Below, piece after piece: positions 1 through 11,060 of a stretch of DNA of 64,000 nucleotides. Source of the stretch: Tribonema minus. Lineage: Eukaryota > Sar > Xanthophyceae > Tribonematales > Tribonemataceae. Within the stretch, counting starts at the first letter, position 1. Each line of letters starts with the position of its first letter. The stretch lies in contig JAFCMP010000031.1 of the NCBI GenBank assembly GCA_017506865.1, positions 124,001-188,000 on the forward strand. Direction: 5' to 3'. The notes beneath the pieces are model-generated. The model had not been told where the DNA came from. It did no database searches and was given only the letters and a program-made list of their open reading frames with translations. Position numbers and translations under genes: made by a program.

Positions 1-1014
1 TCAGCAGGATGCATAGCGTGCCGTGGCGGCTGACAAGGGTGTGGCATCACTGCAGGACCGTGCCACATACTGGCAACTCTGCCCTGGGGGGTGAGAAACA
101 CCACGCCGCTGCACCATTCAGCCCTTGCGTGTAGCATGAGTTGCATTGCGGAGCCACTGACTTTGCTACACAGCATCAGTGCTCCGGGCTTGGTGTCGCG
201 GACGGTGTGGTTAGAGGTGACAGACAGGAGGCAATCACGGGTTCGCTGACCGCCGCGCATTCGGCGTGCAGGCAGTGCCACGATGCGGCAGGCTTTGCGC
301 AGCTGCATTGCATCAGCGGCGCGCACATTTTCACGGTCAATGATGTGAGCGAGGCATGTCTCAACAAGGTGTTGTGCATTGCCCTGTGAGAGTTGCGGTG
401 ATGCTGAGGAGAGCAGGGGTTGAGGCTCAACACGCACATACCATGTGCAGCTGCACCGGTATCCGGCGCAGCGAGGTACTGCTCGCTGGCGCCATGGCCA
501 TGTGTTAACCCTTTGATATCTACACACACAGCACATTGCGCGGCACCGCCCCTCGCAGTTTGTGTGCCACTACGATTGTGTGCTTTCTTTGCGCAGAGTA
601 CTAATCACGCACATCATCTCTGCTGCCCCCCCCCTGCAGGCGAGGGCGCAGGATACGCCGGCGGCATAGTGAGCGCAGCTGTGGACGGTGCACGTGTGGG
701 GCGCGCTGTCGTGGCAGCACTTGCTGCGTTCCGGCCCGCTGCTGGTGCTGCTGCTGCAGCTGCTGACACCAGTTCATGACGGTGGTCGCGGCCCCACCAT
801 GCCTGATCTGTGCAGGAGCGGCAACAGCTGCTTGCTGGCGACTTTCAACACCTGAGGTCGGATTTATTTTGAAAAAAATTCTCAATGAGAAAGTTGACGA
901 CAGATGATCCGGACGAGTCCAGCGAGCATCCACCCCTCTCCAAGTGCTGTTGTTGAACGATGATGTTGAAAGAGGATGACCCTGCTTGATGAGGATGATC
1001 TCTGAACAAAATGA

Positions 1015-1039
1015 CACTCGCGCGAGTCTCGCGCGAGTG
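1015..1039. repeat. Perfect palindrome with 12-bp arms
   Basis: Arms CACTCGCGCGAG and CTCGCGCGAGTG are separated by a single T. It could be a dimeric protein-binding site or a small hairpin. No gene start is recognisable nearby. Confidence 0.7.
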
Positions 1040-1225
1040 GTGTGCCTAGCTACCAAGCAGATGGTGCGGATTGTTGATCTGGTGTCCTGCCCCGATGATT
1101 GGTCAGGTGTGCGCCAATCGCGTGTGTAAGTGAAACAACCTGGCACAGCGCTCAACCTCCCCAAGTTGACGTTGAAGAGTTCACCTGAGACATTTGGAGA
1201 TGAGAAATAATAGATTCATTGCGCT

Positions 1226-1861
1226 GTGTGGCTACAGGACGACGAGGCAAGCTGTGGCGGTGTGAGCAGGCGTGTGGTAAGGCGTGCCATGCACATGAGC
1301 TGGTGGCACGCGCACAAGTCTGGCACCAAAGAAAGAACAGAGCAGTTGAGCAAACCGTACAAGCTAGGAGTAGCCGAAGCAGGTGTAGCAGAAGCAGCTG
1401 CACCACCTGCCGGTAACAAGCCCCACTTCTGGCACATAGGCAAGATGTGCAAGGGCCCGGATCCCCCCGCGCCTAGCTATGCTGGCACGATGTCATGCAG
1501 CGACGGATCGGCATTCTCGCTGCAGGACGATTGGGCAGGGTGCCCACCCGCACAGGCGTACGCACCGCTCGCCACGGCAGGGGCAGGATCGACGGCGGAC
1601 ACACTCTCTCACGGGTCGCTGGCGCTGCGAGGGCACGGGGCGGTGGCGGAGCAGGTGGTGGCGGTGGCGCAAAAGGCCGATGATCACCGACATCCCGCCG
1701 TACATTGGCACCACCTCAAGGCGCAGTGGAGCCAGGCGGTGAAGGGCATACAGCCCTGCGAGGAGGAGTTGGAGATGCCACAGGACTACCGCCTGCACCT
1801 GTCAAGCCAGCGAGTGCTGGAGCACCGGAAACCAGGCGAAGTATTCGAGATGGAGCTGTAA
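1226..1861 (+). CDS. Uncertain ORF, about 211 codons
   Basis: This is an ATG-to-stop frame with no recognised domain, signal peptide or membrane segment. The composition is less GC3-biased than the secure genes, and there are no poly(C)-type splice sites in or around it. It could be one exon of a lineage-specific gene, a decayed mobile-element fragment, or a chance frame. Low confidence. Confidence 0.2.
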   Translation: MWLQDDEASCGGVSRRVVRRAMHMSWWHAHKSGTKERTEQLSKPYKLGVAEAGVAEAAAPPAGNKPHFWHIGKMCKGPDPPAPSYAGTMSCSDGSAFSLQDDWAGCPPAQAYAPLATAGAGSTADTLSHGSLALRGHGAVAEQVVAVAQKADDHRHPAVHWHHLKAQWSQAVKGIQPCEEELEMPQDYRLHLSSQRVLEHRKPGEVFEMEL

Positions 1862-3297
1862 TTCGAATCTGCTGCTCCTGTAGGCCCCATTCATGTACAT
1901 GGTGCGTCAGTTGCTGAGCGTGCGAGCATTGCCCCCGCTTGAGTTAGCCGGGCGCAGGGCCTGTTTCATTTCTGTTTCTCGGTCACCTAATGTTTGTGCA
2001 CCGGTCAGCTGGAGGGCAATCTGCCCAGGGATAGAAGCAGCAGAGCGACAAAACTCCCGCGCCCTAGCCTGGTCTGATGATTACACACAGGCCTCACTCC
2101 CCTCTTCGTGTTCAGTATGTGTCATAGAGTATCGGGACGTGTTCCACTATCCGACAGGCTTTGTGACTGAGCCTGTCCTGAGCCGGCCGTTGCTCGGTAT
2201 CCCCCCATTCCTTGCGGCCTACTTGTAGCAACGAGATCCAGACAAACAACAGAATTGATATGATATGACAGCTCCTGGTCCCCTCCCGCACAAAATGCTT
2301 GCTTCCTCTGTGCTGTTTGTGAAGTGCACGTCGTGCGCACGCAGTGCTCCGCTTATGCATCTGGTCACTGACGGGCGCGCCTCGTGCATGTTGCTGAGCG
2401 TTATTGCTGTGCTGCATGGGTGAACGTAGGCGCTCGCATGACCCCAATGCACGATGTCAAGTGCCTCGTGCATGTTTTGCATGTGAATCTCCATGCAAGG
2501 AGGACAAGGACATGTGCAGCTCGTCATTGCAGCCTTGAATGCTCTCAAGACATGGGTAGACAATGGCCTCTGGTTGACCTGTTCTTGCAATGTACACACG
2601 GCGAGCGAGCGTGCCATGCGTCCCATGCCTTACATGCGGCAATGCACTGCGCCCGGCGCTACAACACATTGCTCACCAGGGCCATCCAGGATGACATCCA
2701 GCGCCTTTACAAGACGTGACACCAGGTTTGTGCAGCGGCACTACACTAACACATAGCTGAATCTCTCTTCGGTAGGCAACTCATAGGCAACTCATGAAGC
2801 AGAATGGTTTTGATGGGCACTGCTGCCAGGAGTGCGCGCCAAATGAGCATTATGTGGCCCAGGGTGCAACGGCTACGAGCAGACGCGACATAATGCAATC
2901 ATGGCGCACATGTAGTTTCCAAGTGCAAAACAATGAGAAGGCTTTGCAGGCAGGTGTCAGACGGCATCAGCGGCAGCCACGGAGTGACACATACGGCACC
3001 TCATGCACGCACTGGGGCACAGGGCGCCGGTTCACCATGAACATTGGTTTCCTGATGAAAGCGTGTCGCGCCAACACCAAGAAAAGCGCGTGCTGCGCAT
3101 TTCCCCTCACAGAACAAAGCATGCAGGGAGGCACGCGGCAGCAAGCGGCATGGCCGTGGGACATGAAACCTTCTGTTCACATTGACAACTGCGTCAGCAG
3201 CGAAGCGACGATGCTGCTGCTGACAGAGAGAGAAAGAGAGCCGCCCACGCGCACATTTCCCTGCCACCGTGCGGCTGCACAAACCTGTACAGCATAC

Positions 3298-3610
3298 CCC
3301 GGTGCCCCCCCCCCCCCCCCTCTTCCCCTACATCCCACACCAAATGCCATCACCATCAGACCATCCTCGGCAGTGGAGGCGGAATGGAGGCAGCGGAGCG
3401 GGGGGGGAGATTTAACCGCCCCCCCCCCAAGCGCGCGAAAGGGACACTGGTAGGAAACCCTCTTTGTGTGACACGTGCCCCCTCCCTACATCCCCATACC
3501 GAGTGCCATCACGTTACAACCATCCTCGGCAGAGGAGGGCGGAAGGGGGGGGGGAGGGGGGGGGGGGGGTCCCAGCCCAGGCCCTGGTAGAAATCCCACT
3601 TTGTGTAAGG
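3298..3610. repeat. Two-copy tandem repeat with poly(C)/poly(G) blocks
   Basis: Two related units of about 165 bp lie just beyond the stop codon of the uS5m gene (on its 3' side). Shared landmarks are a 'cctacatccc' start, a 'gccatcac...accatcctcggcag' core, a long G run and a 'ctttgtgt' end. Unit 1 is near 3320-3470 and unit 2 near 3478-3608. Long C runs at 3305-3320 and 3420-3428 and G runs at 3546-3570 flank them. Confidence 0.7.
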
Positions 3611-3648
3611 GGCGCATTCGCGCGCAGCGCGCGCGAGAGCAGCAGCGC

Positions 3649-6600
3649 TCAGTAGTAGCGCGGGTCGTCGCGGTGGTGGCGCCCGAGCAGCGTCTTGTGG
3701 ACGCTGAGGATGCGCGCGCCGCGCCGCATGGCGACGTCGTGCAGGCCCTCGTGCCCCAGCAGAGCGTTGAAAGTCGCGCGCACGACGCTGTACGGGTGGC
3801 GCTTGCCGTACGCCTTGGCGGTCGCGTCCGCGATGCCGAAGCCCTCGAGGATGCCCTCGATGATGTCGCCGGCGCGCAGGCCGGAGCCGGGCCGCGTGGG
3901 GTAGATGTACACCTGCGGGGGGGAGGGGGGGGGGGAGCGTGTGAGCGACGGTGCCGTTTGGGCGCAGCAGCGGCGGCGGCGGCGACGATAGCATCTGGCA
4001 GTTGCTGCTTTGCGTGAACGTGCACTCAGGTGCTTTGGTGCCGTGAAGCGGTGGCAAAGCAAGCTGTCGCGCGAGTGACGCCGGCCAACTTACGTGTGGA
4101 GAGAGACAACAGAGCTGGAGACGTCCGTCTGGCTTGCATGATGCGTCGCCGCCGGAGAGGGGGGGGGGGGGGGGGGGATATTTCGCAATGCATAAAGGGC
4201 AGAAGTGTGGGCGACTCAGGCACCGTAGGCGCACTACACGGCCCTCGCTAGCTCAGGTGCAGATACTGCAACATCAGGCTTCAACATCAGCCTGGGACTA
4301 CTTCAACATCGCTCACCTTTGAGGTTGTTGTGCTCGCCGTACAGCGGGTACAGGAGGCCGCTCATCTGGCAGCGCTCCACGTACACGAGGTTTACTTCAA
4401 CATTAGGGATACCACCATCACGTGGTAAACCACTTAACCATCAGGTGGGACTACTTCAACATAGGTCACCTTGAGGTTGTTGTGCTCGCCGTACAGCGGG
4501 TAGAGCAGGCCGCTCATCTTGTACCGCTCCACGTAGATGAGCGAGCGCCGCGCGTCGCGGAACGCGCGGACGACCGACTGCTGCGGCTCCGCGCCCTTGC
4601 CCATGCCAAAGCCGCCCGTGCCGTTGGCGTTGCCCACCGTCACGAGCGTGCGGTACGACATGATCTGACCGGACTTGGTGATCTGGGGGGGGGGGGGGGG
4701 GTAAGAGCGCCCGCATACAAAGGCCGGGGAACGGGGAGGGGGGGGGGAGGGGAGTGAGCGTGTGTGCGCACGTGGGGCACTGAACCGGCATAGCTGTTTG
4801 AAAGAGTGGATTCAGAGGTGGATGTGTTGATAAAATAGTGATTGCAGGACTGCCTTGAGGGTGCATGGCATTGATGCTTGGCGGGCCAGCAGCGGTGAAG
4901 CACTGTGGACCGACCGACACGGCGTCTATGGGTATGTATAGGTATAGTCGTTCGCGCTCGCGGGAAGCGAGCGTGGTCATGATCGCACAAGCAAAGCGCG
5001 GCGAGCGTGCGCGACGCCGTGGCGCATTCAATTCATTAAGAAGCACTGCGGAGGTTTTCACGCGCGACAGGGGCGGCGAATGCAGGCTTCATGGCGGCGT
5101 CGCGTTGCTGCGCTACTGTGCCCGCGAAAGGGCCGGTGCGTCGTGCACGCTTCTGAAAATCATGTGCATGAATTCACGTGGTGAATGAATGAAGGGGGCC
5201 TGTATGTACGAGCTCCGTCGTGCCGCGGCCGGTAACGGCGGCGCCCTTTTGACGCCGCTCCGGTGCAGCATAGCGAGGAGCCGCGGCCACTGCGGTGAGG
5301 GCGCGAATCTTGCTGGGTGAATTTGAGCGCGCCGCCATGCCCCGCAGGGTGGGCGGGCGCTCAGCTAAAAACCGAGCGAAGTGATATACTTCAAGAGGTA
5401 CACAACTTGTGGAAACGAATCAAAAGGCCGTAGAGCTCTAGGTAACAAGGTGTGGTTAGCCGCCAGAGCCTTCCACCAATGACCGTGGTCGCCGCTGCTG
5501 CGGCAATTGGCCACGAGGTAAACAGTAATATCCACTACTTATATTTCCTTGGCGATGCTTGCTGGACAGCGCGCGACGCGTGCGCCTGCGCGTCAGACGC
5601 TGCAGCGGCAGAGCTCTCACAAATTCACAAGTGTGCGTCGCCATGGGTGAGATGTACTTCAACTTGAAGTAATGCACCCATGAGAGCTCTCTACGACCCG
5701 CACGCGGGCAAGGCGACGCAAGGTGCCTTCTGCATCCCGTGCTGTCCTATACCACACTGACCGATTTGATGAGAGGATATAATACGCTGATGAGTTATAA
5801 GGAGCTATGTAACGCGAACGCCGACCCGTTCGCATGTGTGACAGTGTGACGGCGTGTCTTCTGCATCTGTCCGTGCCACACAGACCAAATCTGTAAGAGT
5901 ATCACAATCTTCAACATTGAAGTAACATATCTCTCCAACGCCGACGGCGACACACACATGCACACGTGACGACGTACGTGCCTGCCGCGTCCCGCCCCGC
6001 GTCGCGCTGACCGGATCAGCGTGCACGACCAACGTGAAACCTCAACTTCATGTACACATATGCGCGCAGTGACGTGCCTTCTGCGTCCTGTCCTGCATCA
6101 CCAGGTGCTCGACCCAGTCGCCCGTGCCGTAGTCCACGAGGTCCTCGCCGTCCTCGCCCACCATCTCCGCGTCCACGTCAGCGGCGTTCGCGTCGAAGTC
6201 GCTGCCGTGGTCAGACTCGTCCTCATCCGAGAGCAGCTGGTAGCGGCCCGCGCGCGCGGCCGCGGCGGCGCGGCGCTGCTCCTTGGCGACCTGCGGCGGC
6301 GGCGAGAGGGAGTTGAGCAATGGGGATCAGGGGCGTGCTGTCGGCGCACGCTCGCGGCGGCAGCGGCGCGGCGGAGGCATTTCGTGCGGCGTTGTCGCCA
6401 TGGTCCCTGGGAATGGGTGGGGTGCCTACTGTGAGGACGGGCTCTTGAGGTTGCGAGAGCAGGCCGTCCTTGGCGCGCAGCCCCTGCAGCAGCAGCGTTC
6501 GATTCCAGTGATTTGCGTGGCGATGGAGGTGCGCACGCACTGTGCCACCTCTGTGCGACAGCGACGCCGAGACCGAATTAACCAGCCGCTGACTTAGGTC

Positions 6601-8176
6601 CTCCCGCTGAGCGCAGCACGCTGAGCGCTGTGTGCATGAGCAGCAGCGCTCCTTGTGCGCGGCGCGGCCACGCGCCGCAGCGCGCCGCGCTGGCGCCGAA
6701 GTGCAGCTGCAGCGTGCAACGCCGATGAGCACTGCGTCCGCACGCGAGCGGTTGCAGATCCCGCAGCCCGCGCGCACGAGCCAGCATCGCCGCCAGCGCC
6801 AGAGCCGCCTCTCTGCGCAGCGTGCAATGCCACTCAGCCGCGGACGCCCACACGCACACCCACGCAGAGCAAACGAGCGAGGGACAGCAGGGCAATAGGG
6901 GCAGGGAGGAGTCGCCTGGTTCGGCAGAGCGAGCGAGGGAGCGAGTGAGAGACAGAGGGACAGCAGGGAGCGTCACCTGGTTGGGCGGCGGCGGCGCGAG
7001 CGGCGGCACGTCCCACGCCTCGGCGAGGTCGTCCGGCAGCCCGGGCTCCGCGAGGTCGTCGCCGAGCTCGCGCACGCGCGCCTCCCACGCCGCGAAGCGC
7101 GCCTCCGCGGCGGGGTCGAGCGCAAGCCCCATGTCCGCGACGACGCGGTCGTACGCCTCGCCCGCGACCACACGGTCGAACGCCTCGACGATGCCCGCGC
7201 CGCCGCGCAGGGCCGGCGCCGCGTCGTACGGCGACAGCACGTGCCCCGGCGTGCGCGCCGTGTGCGCAAAGAGGTCATCGTAGGTGAGCGTCGGCACGCG
7301 CGGCGGCCGCGGGCGCCTGCCGTCGGCGGCAGCGGGCGGCGGTGACGCCGCGAGCGCGTCGACCGCCGCCAGCGCGCCGCCCGCTGCTGCCGCCGCTGCT
7401 GCATCTTCCGCCGCCGCCGCTGCAGGCGGCGACAGTCCACCCTCGTCCTGCTGCCCCGCCGCGGCCGCGGCCGCCTCCGCCGCCGCCGATGCGGCCGCCG
7501 CGTCTGGCGCCGGCGGTGGCATCGCGTCGGCCGTAGCTGCCGCCGCCTCCTCCTCCTCCTCATCGTCGTCGTCAAAGTCAATGTCGTCGTCCATGTCGTT
7601 GGGGGCGCTGCGGATGTCCAGCTCCACGCGCACGCCGTCGTCCTCGGCGAGCGGCGCGTTCAGGTAGCGGCGCAGCGCGCGCCGCTTGCGCGCGTCGGGC
7701 GTGCCGACGTCGCCGCGCCGGCCGATCGCGCTCGCGGCGCCGAGCGCGAGCTTGACGTCCGGCAGCGTGTCGTGCGTCGCGACAACGGCCGCGCCGGCGA
7801 GCGTTGCGGGCCGCTGCCGCAGCTCGCGCACGAGCGCCTCCGCGTCCGCCCACGCCGCGAAGCGCAGCCACGCGACGCTGCCCCGCCAGCTGCGCCGCAC
7901 GTCGAGCAGCTTGAAGGGGGCGCCGAGTGCGAGGATCTCTTCGGCCGTCGCGTCACGCGGGACGTTGGCGAGCTTCACGACCGCGCCCTGCGGGGGGTAG
8001 TAGGGGGGGGGGTCCCAGCGTCTGCGGGGGGGTGCGCCTTCGGGGGGGGGGGCGGGCGCTGCTGCCGAGTCCGGTGCGCTCTCAGCGGCATGCAGCGGTT
8101 CGGCGGTGCTGATTGGCGGGTCTGCACCTGCTGAGAAGTGGCCGTGTGAAGTGGGTGTGCATGAGCAGAACGACAT
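3649..8176 (-). CDS. MRPS5: Mitochondrial-type small-subunit ribosomal protein uS5, with N-terminal RRM-like region
   Basis: Exons placed (complement): 6977-7987, 6078-6290, 4470-4682, 3649-3912. All junctions are phase 0. The last two exons hold the complete S5 fold: the N-terminal dsRNA-binding-like part (TLVTVGNANGTGGFGMGKGA) and the C-terminal part (GIADATAKAYGKRHPYSVVR), ending DPRYY-stop. The 6078-6290 exon is very acidic and ends EHLVMQDRTQK, which aligns in length with bacterial S5 'EKLIAVNRVSK'; its donor would be a GC dinucleotide (AAG|GCACGT). The long upstream exon begins with a beta-alpha-beta pattern like an RRM (VVKLANVPRDAT, then SVAWLRFA), then Ala-rich and acidic linkers. 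The 5' end is unresolved: the frame is open to an ATG at 8174-8176, but an acceptor at 7988-7989 suggests an upstream exon. No clear targeting peptide is visible. uS5 identity is firm; the link to the RRM-like exon is inferred from phase and continuity. Confidence 0.85.
4294..4545. repeat. Donor-side exon-edge duplication in uS5m intron
   Basis: The 3' end of exon 4470-4682, together with its donor and about 20 bp of intron, recurs at 4294-4392, shifted by 152-153 bp. The copy keeps the donor-like GGTGAG but loses the upstream part of the exon. Substitutions show it is not an exact recent copy. Confidence 0.85.
5414..5492. repeat. Dispersed repeat, partner of 12051-12135
   Basis: About 80 bp (from 'acgaatcaaaag..cgtagagctct' to 'ccttccaccaat...ggtcgc') match 12051-12135 in the same orientation with scattered changes and one small indel. 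At the second site this sequence abuts a 415-bp tandem duplication. Confidence 0.75.
5642..5682. repeat. Nested palindrome around ACTTCAACTTGAAGT
   Basis: Outer 8-bp arms CATGGGTG and CACCCATG enclose a 15-bp palindrome at 5656-5670 (ACTTCAACTTGAAGT). It lies in the uS5m intron. Related short palindromes occur elsewhere in the window. Confidence 0.7.
5690..6110. repeat. Weak donor-side repeats of the acidic uS5m exon end
   Basis: The end of the exon at 6078-6290 and the following intron ('gtgccttctgcgtcctgtcc' on the plus strand) has degenerate relatives near 5722-5747 and 5856-5872. These lie downstream in gene direction. Similarity is short, so this is less secure than the other exon-edge copies. 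Confidence 0.5.
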
Positions 8177-9360
8177 GTGAAGAGGGTACTTGCCTCTAAG
8201 TGTGGAGGGGACATGACCCTCACGCTGCAGGCAAGGATGCCATAAAGCTCTTCACACGCACTGAGTGAAAACGACGAACAGCAATGGGGTGGAGGACAAA
8301 GGCACAGACAACGGCGTACCTGGCGGCGACCCTCCTTCGCCTGAGCCGGGCGCCTCACCACCGCTGCTGCTGCTGCTGCTTTGCACTGTTCGACAACTAT
8401 GGAAACATCTTGGTCGGATGGAGGCGCCATGAGCAAACGCAGCGGGCCGAGGGTCGCGTGGCGCCAGCCAACAAGGCTCCGCCCACCTGATTGCAGCAAC
8501 CCTGCGCACAGGATTTCACGTTAGTTGTGTGTCAGGCACACGCGGAGTACGCACCGCCAAAGGCAACGGAGATGGCGCTGCAGAAGACAAGAGCATTGCA
8601 GCGGCAACTGCAGACCCTGCTTCGATTGCTAGCGCTAATGCCCCCCCCCAGAGAGCAAGCATGACGAGGAAAAACAGGATTTCTGCCAGCAGCCCAAGGT
8701 GCAGCTCAGGCAAGTGGGAAAACCCCAGCTCTACCAGCACAGGGTTGGAACTGCCAAGGCTCTTTTGAGTATATCTTGCAACGTAATGGAACGGCCGTCC
8801 CGCGCAAGTGTCGGCAAGCCGTTTTGAGACATTGCTGTATGATGTGTGGCTTCAGCTTCGCAGTCGGATCCAAGCAAAGCAGTGGCTGTGGCAAGCACTC
8901 ACCCTCGGGCTGCGGTCCGCCACTGTGGGTGAGCACGTTTGCAGGCGAGCCGCGCTGCCTGCGCCACGCCTGTGCCGCTCATGGCACACACTTCTGGGAG
9001 TCGACAAGGCTCACTGTGACTCGATCGTGATGACTCGATCACTCGGTCTGACCGAGTACCTTTCGCCTGAAAAGTATTCCTAGGACTAGGTCTCCGTTTG
9101 CACATCGTGCAAAAGACCCAAAATCGCAATAACTTCTGAACCAGAAGCCTGTTTCTCATCCTGTTTGGTGCATGGTACAGACCATACTGTTACGTATGAT
9201 GATGATGCAACAGATCTGCAGCAGACCATTTGTGTCATGCTGTGGGTAATTACAAAGCCTCAAAAACAGGGTTTATTCGGATTAAAAGAGTTTGTCTGTC
9301 TGTGAGTGCACCGAAAACCCGATATATCGCCGGTATTCATGTCACATCATGAACAGGCGC

Positions 9361-10014
9361 TACTGCGGATTGCACGACGAGTGAGACCTTTGTTCAAAAC
9401 CAAAACACAAAACACGGTGAAAAACACGGTGAAAACGGTCAAAACACGGCAGAAAACACGGCACAAAACACGCAAAACACGATGCAAAACACGCGCCTTT
9501 TGACCGCCATCGAGCCGAAAAGGAACTTTTTCATGGATGGTGGGATGGCTTGCCACCTGTCAGACGCGATGAAAGCGAGTGCCGAGCAAATAAACTCATC
9601 AACTGCTGAGTTGTCTAAGGAGTACAGCAGGCGGCGCGCCTTCAAACGACCCGCAGCGCGTGTTTTTCAAGAATCACGAGATGCAGCAATTCGCGCTCTT
9701 CAACTCTCTCTTTGCTGACGCCGCTGCCCTTGTAGGCGGCACCATTGCGTCAATCAATGTTCTCATGACAATCTGATGTCCTTGATCGCTGCAGATGTGC
9801 TGCGGTGGTGCTGTTCAGCGTGCACCTGACCGCCAGGCTTCATGCCTTTCATGAATCGCGGTGATTTTCACGAGGAAATGAGCAATGCTGCGTGTTTTCT
9901 CGCGTGTTTTGTGCCGTGTTTTCTGCCGTGTTTTGACCGTTTTCACTGTGTTTTTCACCGTGTTCTGTGTCTTGGTTTTGAACAAAGGTCTCAATCGTCG
10001 TGCAATCCGCAGTA
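9361..10014. mobile_element. Foldback element with about 130-bp inverted arms
   Basis: The left arm 9361-9496 and right arm about 9885-10014 are near-perfect inverted copies, starting TACTGCGGATTGCACGACGA on the left. The inner parts of the arms are built from repeated AACACGG/AAAACACG units. About 390 bp of unique sequence lies between the arms. I find no transposase frame and no obvious target-site duplication at the outer edges, so this may be a non-autonomous element or a simple inverted duplication. Confidence 0.65.
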
Positions 10015-10539
10015 CAGCACAACGAGCGAACAGTGCAGCGGAGGTCATGAGCCTGTAACAAGTGGTGAGACTTGTTCAAAGCGTAGGCGCGCACAGCACG
10101 AAGGAGCAGCCGTGCGGCACCGCTCGCGGAAGACAGTCTGTGGCAACACAGTGGAACTGCCTGAGCGAGGCAAGGCACCCTAACGCAGCACGCGAGAACT
10201 GTTGCCGAGTGAGGTGCAGCAACAGTCCTTGCTTCACGGTAAGCAGTGCTGGGCCACGTGTGGCACCAAGTGCTGGCGCTGACTAGTATTACGGCGAATA
10301 AAACGCATGGTATGGCGGGGAAGCAGCAACTTGGTATGGCTTGTGAGCTGAGCATGGTAAGGCTCAGCTACACGTGTCTGCCAGCATAAGCCCAGTGCAG
10401 CTGTTGAGCAAGCTGTACCCATGGCGTGGGCTGCCTTGACGGACGGAGCGTGTCGTGTTGTGTTCCGACGATGGGCTGCTGCAGGCAAGTCCAAGTTAAG
10501 CTGCTCGACGAGCAGGAGGAGAACGGCACTGGTGATTAT

Positions 10540-11060
10540 GGTGACATGCAGGTATGCAGCAAACTGTGGTCGGTTGATTTGGCGACCCGTCAGCAACGAA
10601 CCCCCAAAGGTGGTGCTTGCTAACTGTTCGCAAAGGCAACTGGCCTGGCTGAAGCTGGAGCCTCGGTTCAACATAGAAAGAAGCCTGAGGCTTGCAGAGC
10701 TGCATGCTGTCAAACAGGGCAGTGAGCATGCAGAAGACTGCGATCGATAGACTTGGCGACCCATCAGTCATGAATTCTCATGGCTGGTACTTGCCAACTG
10801 TTTGCAACGGCGACTGGCCTGGGCTGGCTGCAGCTGAAGACATGTGCAACATGCGAGGCTTGCAGAGCTGCCAGTGCATGCTGTCACACTGGGCCGTGTA
10901 TGCAGTGAGCACGCATCAGATTGCGGTCGGTTGGATTGGCGACTCATGAGCATTGAACTGCCATGGCCGGTCCTTGCCACCTGTTTCGATGGTGACTGCC
11001 TTGGGCTGGTGGCACCTGAAGACGTAATCCAGCTTCCAAGCTTGCAGAGCGGCATGAACT
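10540..11060. repeat. Degenerate tandem repeat, about 175-bp period
   Basis: Three diverged units share 'cggt(c/t)ggtt..ttggcgac(c/t)c(g/a)tcag', then 'ttgccaactgtttgc..ggcgactg(g/c)cc', then 'aggcttgcagagct'. Unit starts are near 10566, 10738 and 10921. Confidence 0.7.

Larger units (their letters stand above)
1..3297. other. Gene-poor left flank
   Basis: I see no conserved protein family here on either strand. Base composition is more mixed than in the coding parts of the window. One ORF at 1226-1861 (+) is open for about 210 codons, but it lacks recognisable motifs and is listed separately. A 25-bp perfect palindrome lies at 1015-1039. The rest gives only short, low-complexity open frames of the kind GC-rich DNA produces by chance. 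Confidence 0.6.

Noticed and set aside
2794..3453. Plus-strand frame of about 219 codons
   Set aside because: It runs through poly(C) and the tandem repeat before the uS5m 3' end and shows no conserved motif.
6098..7667. Long open frames antisense or shifted to the uS5m exons
   Set aside because: They mirror GC-rich codons of the real exons and show only Arg/Ala/Pro-rich low complexity.
9361..9500. CRISPR-like array from repeated AAAACACGG units
   Set aside because: Units are short, irregular and without spacers, and lie in eukaryotic DNA; they are arms of a foldback.
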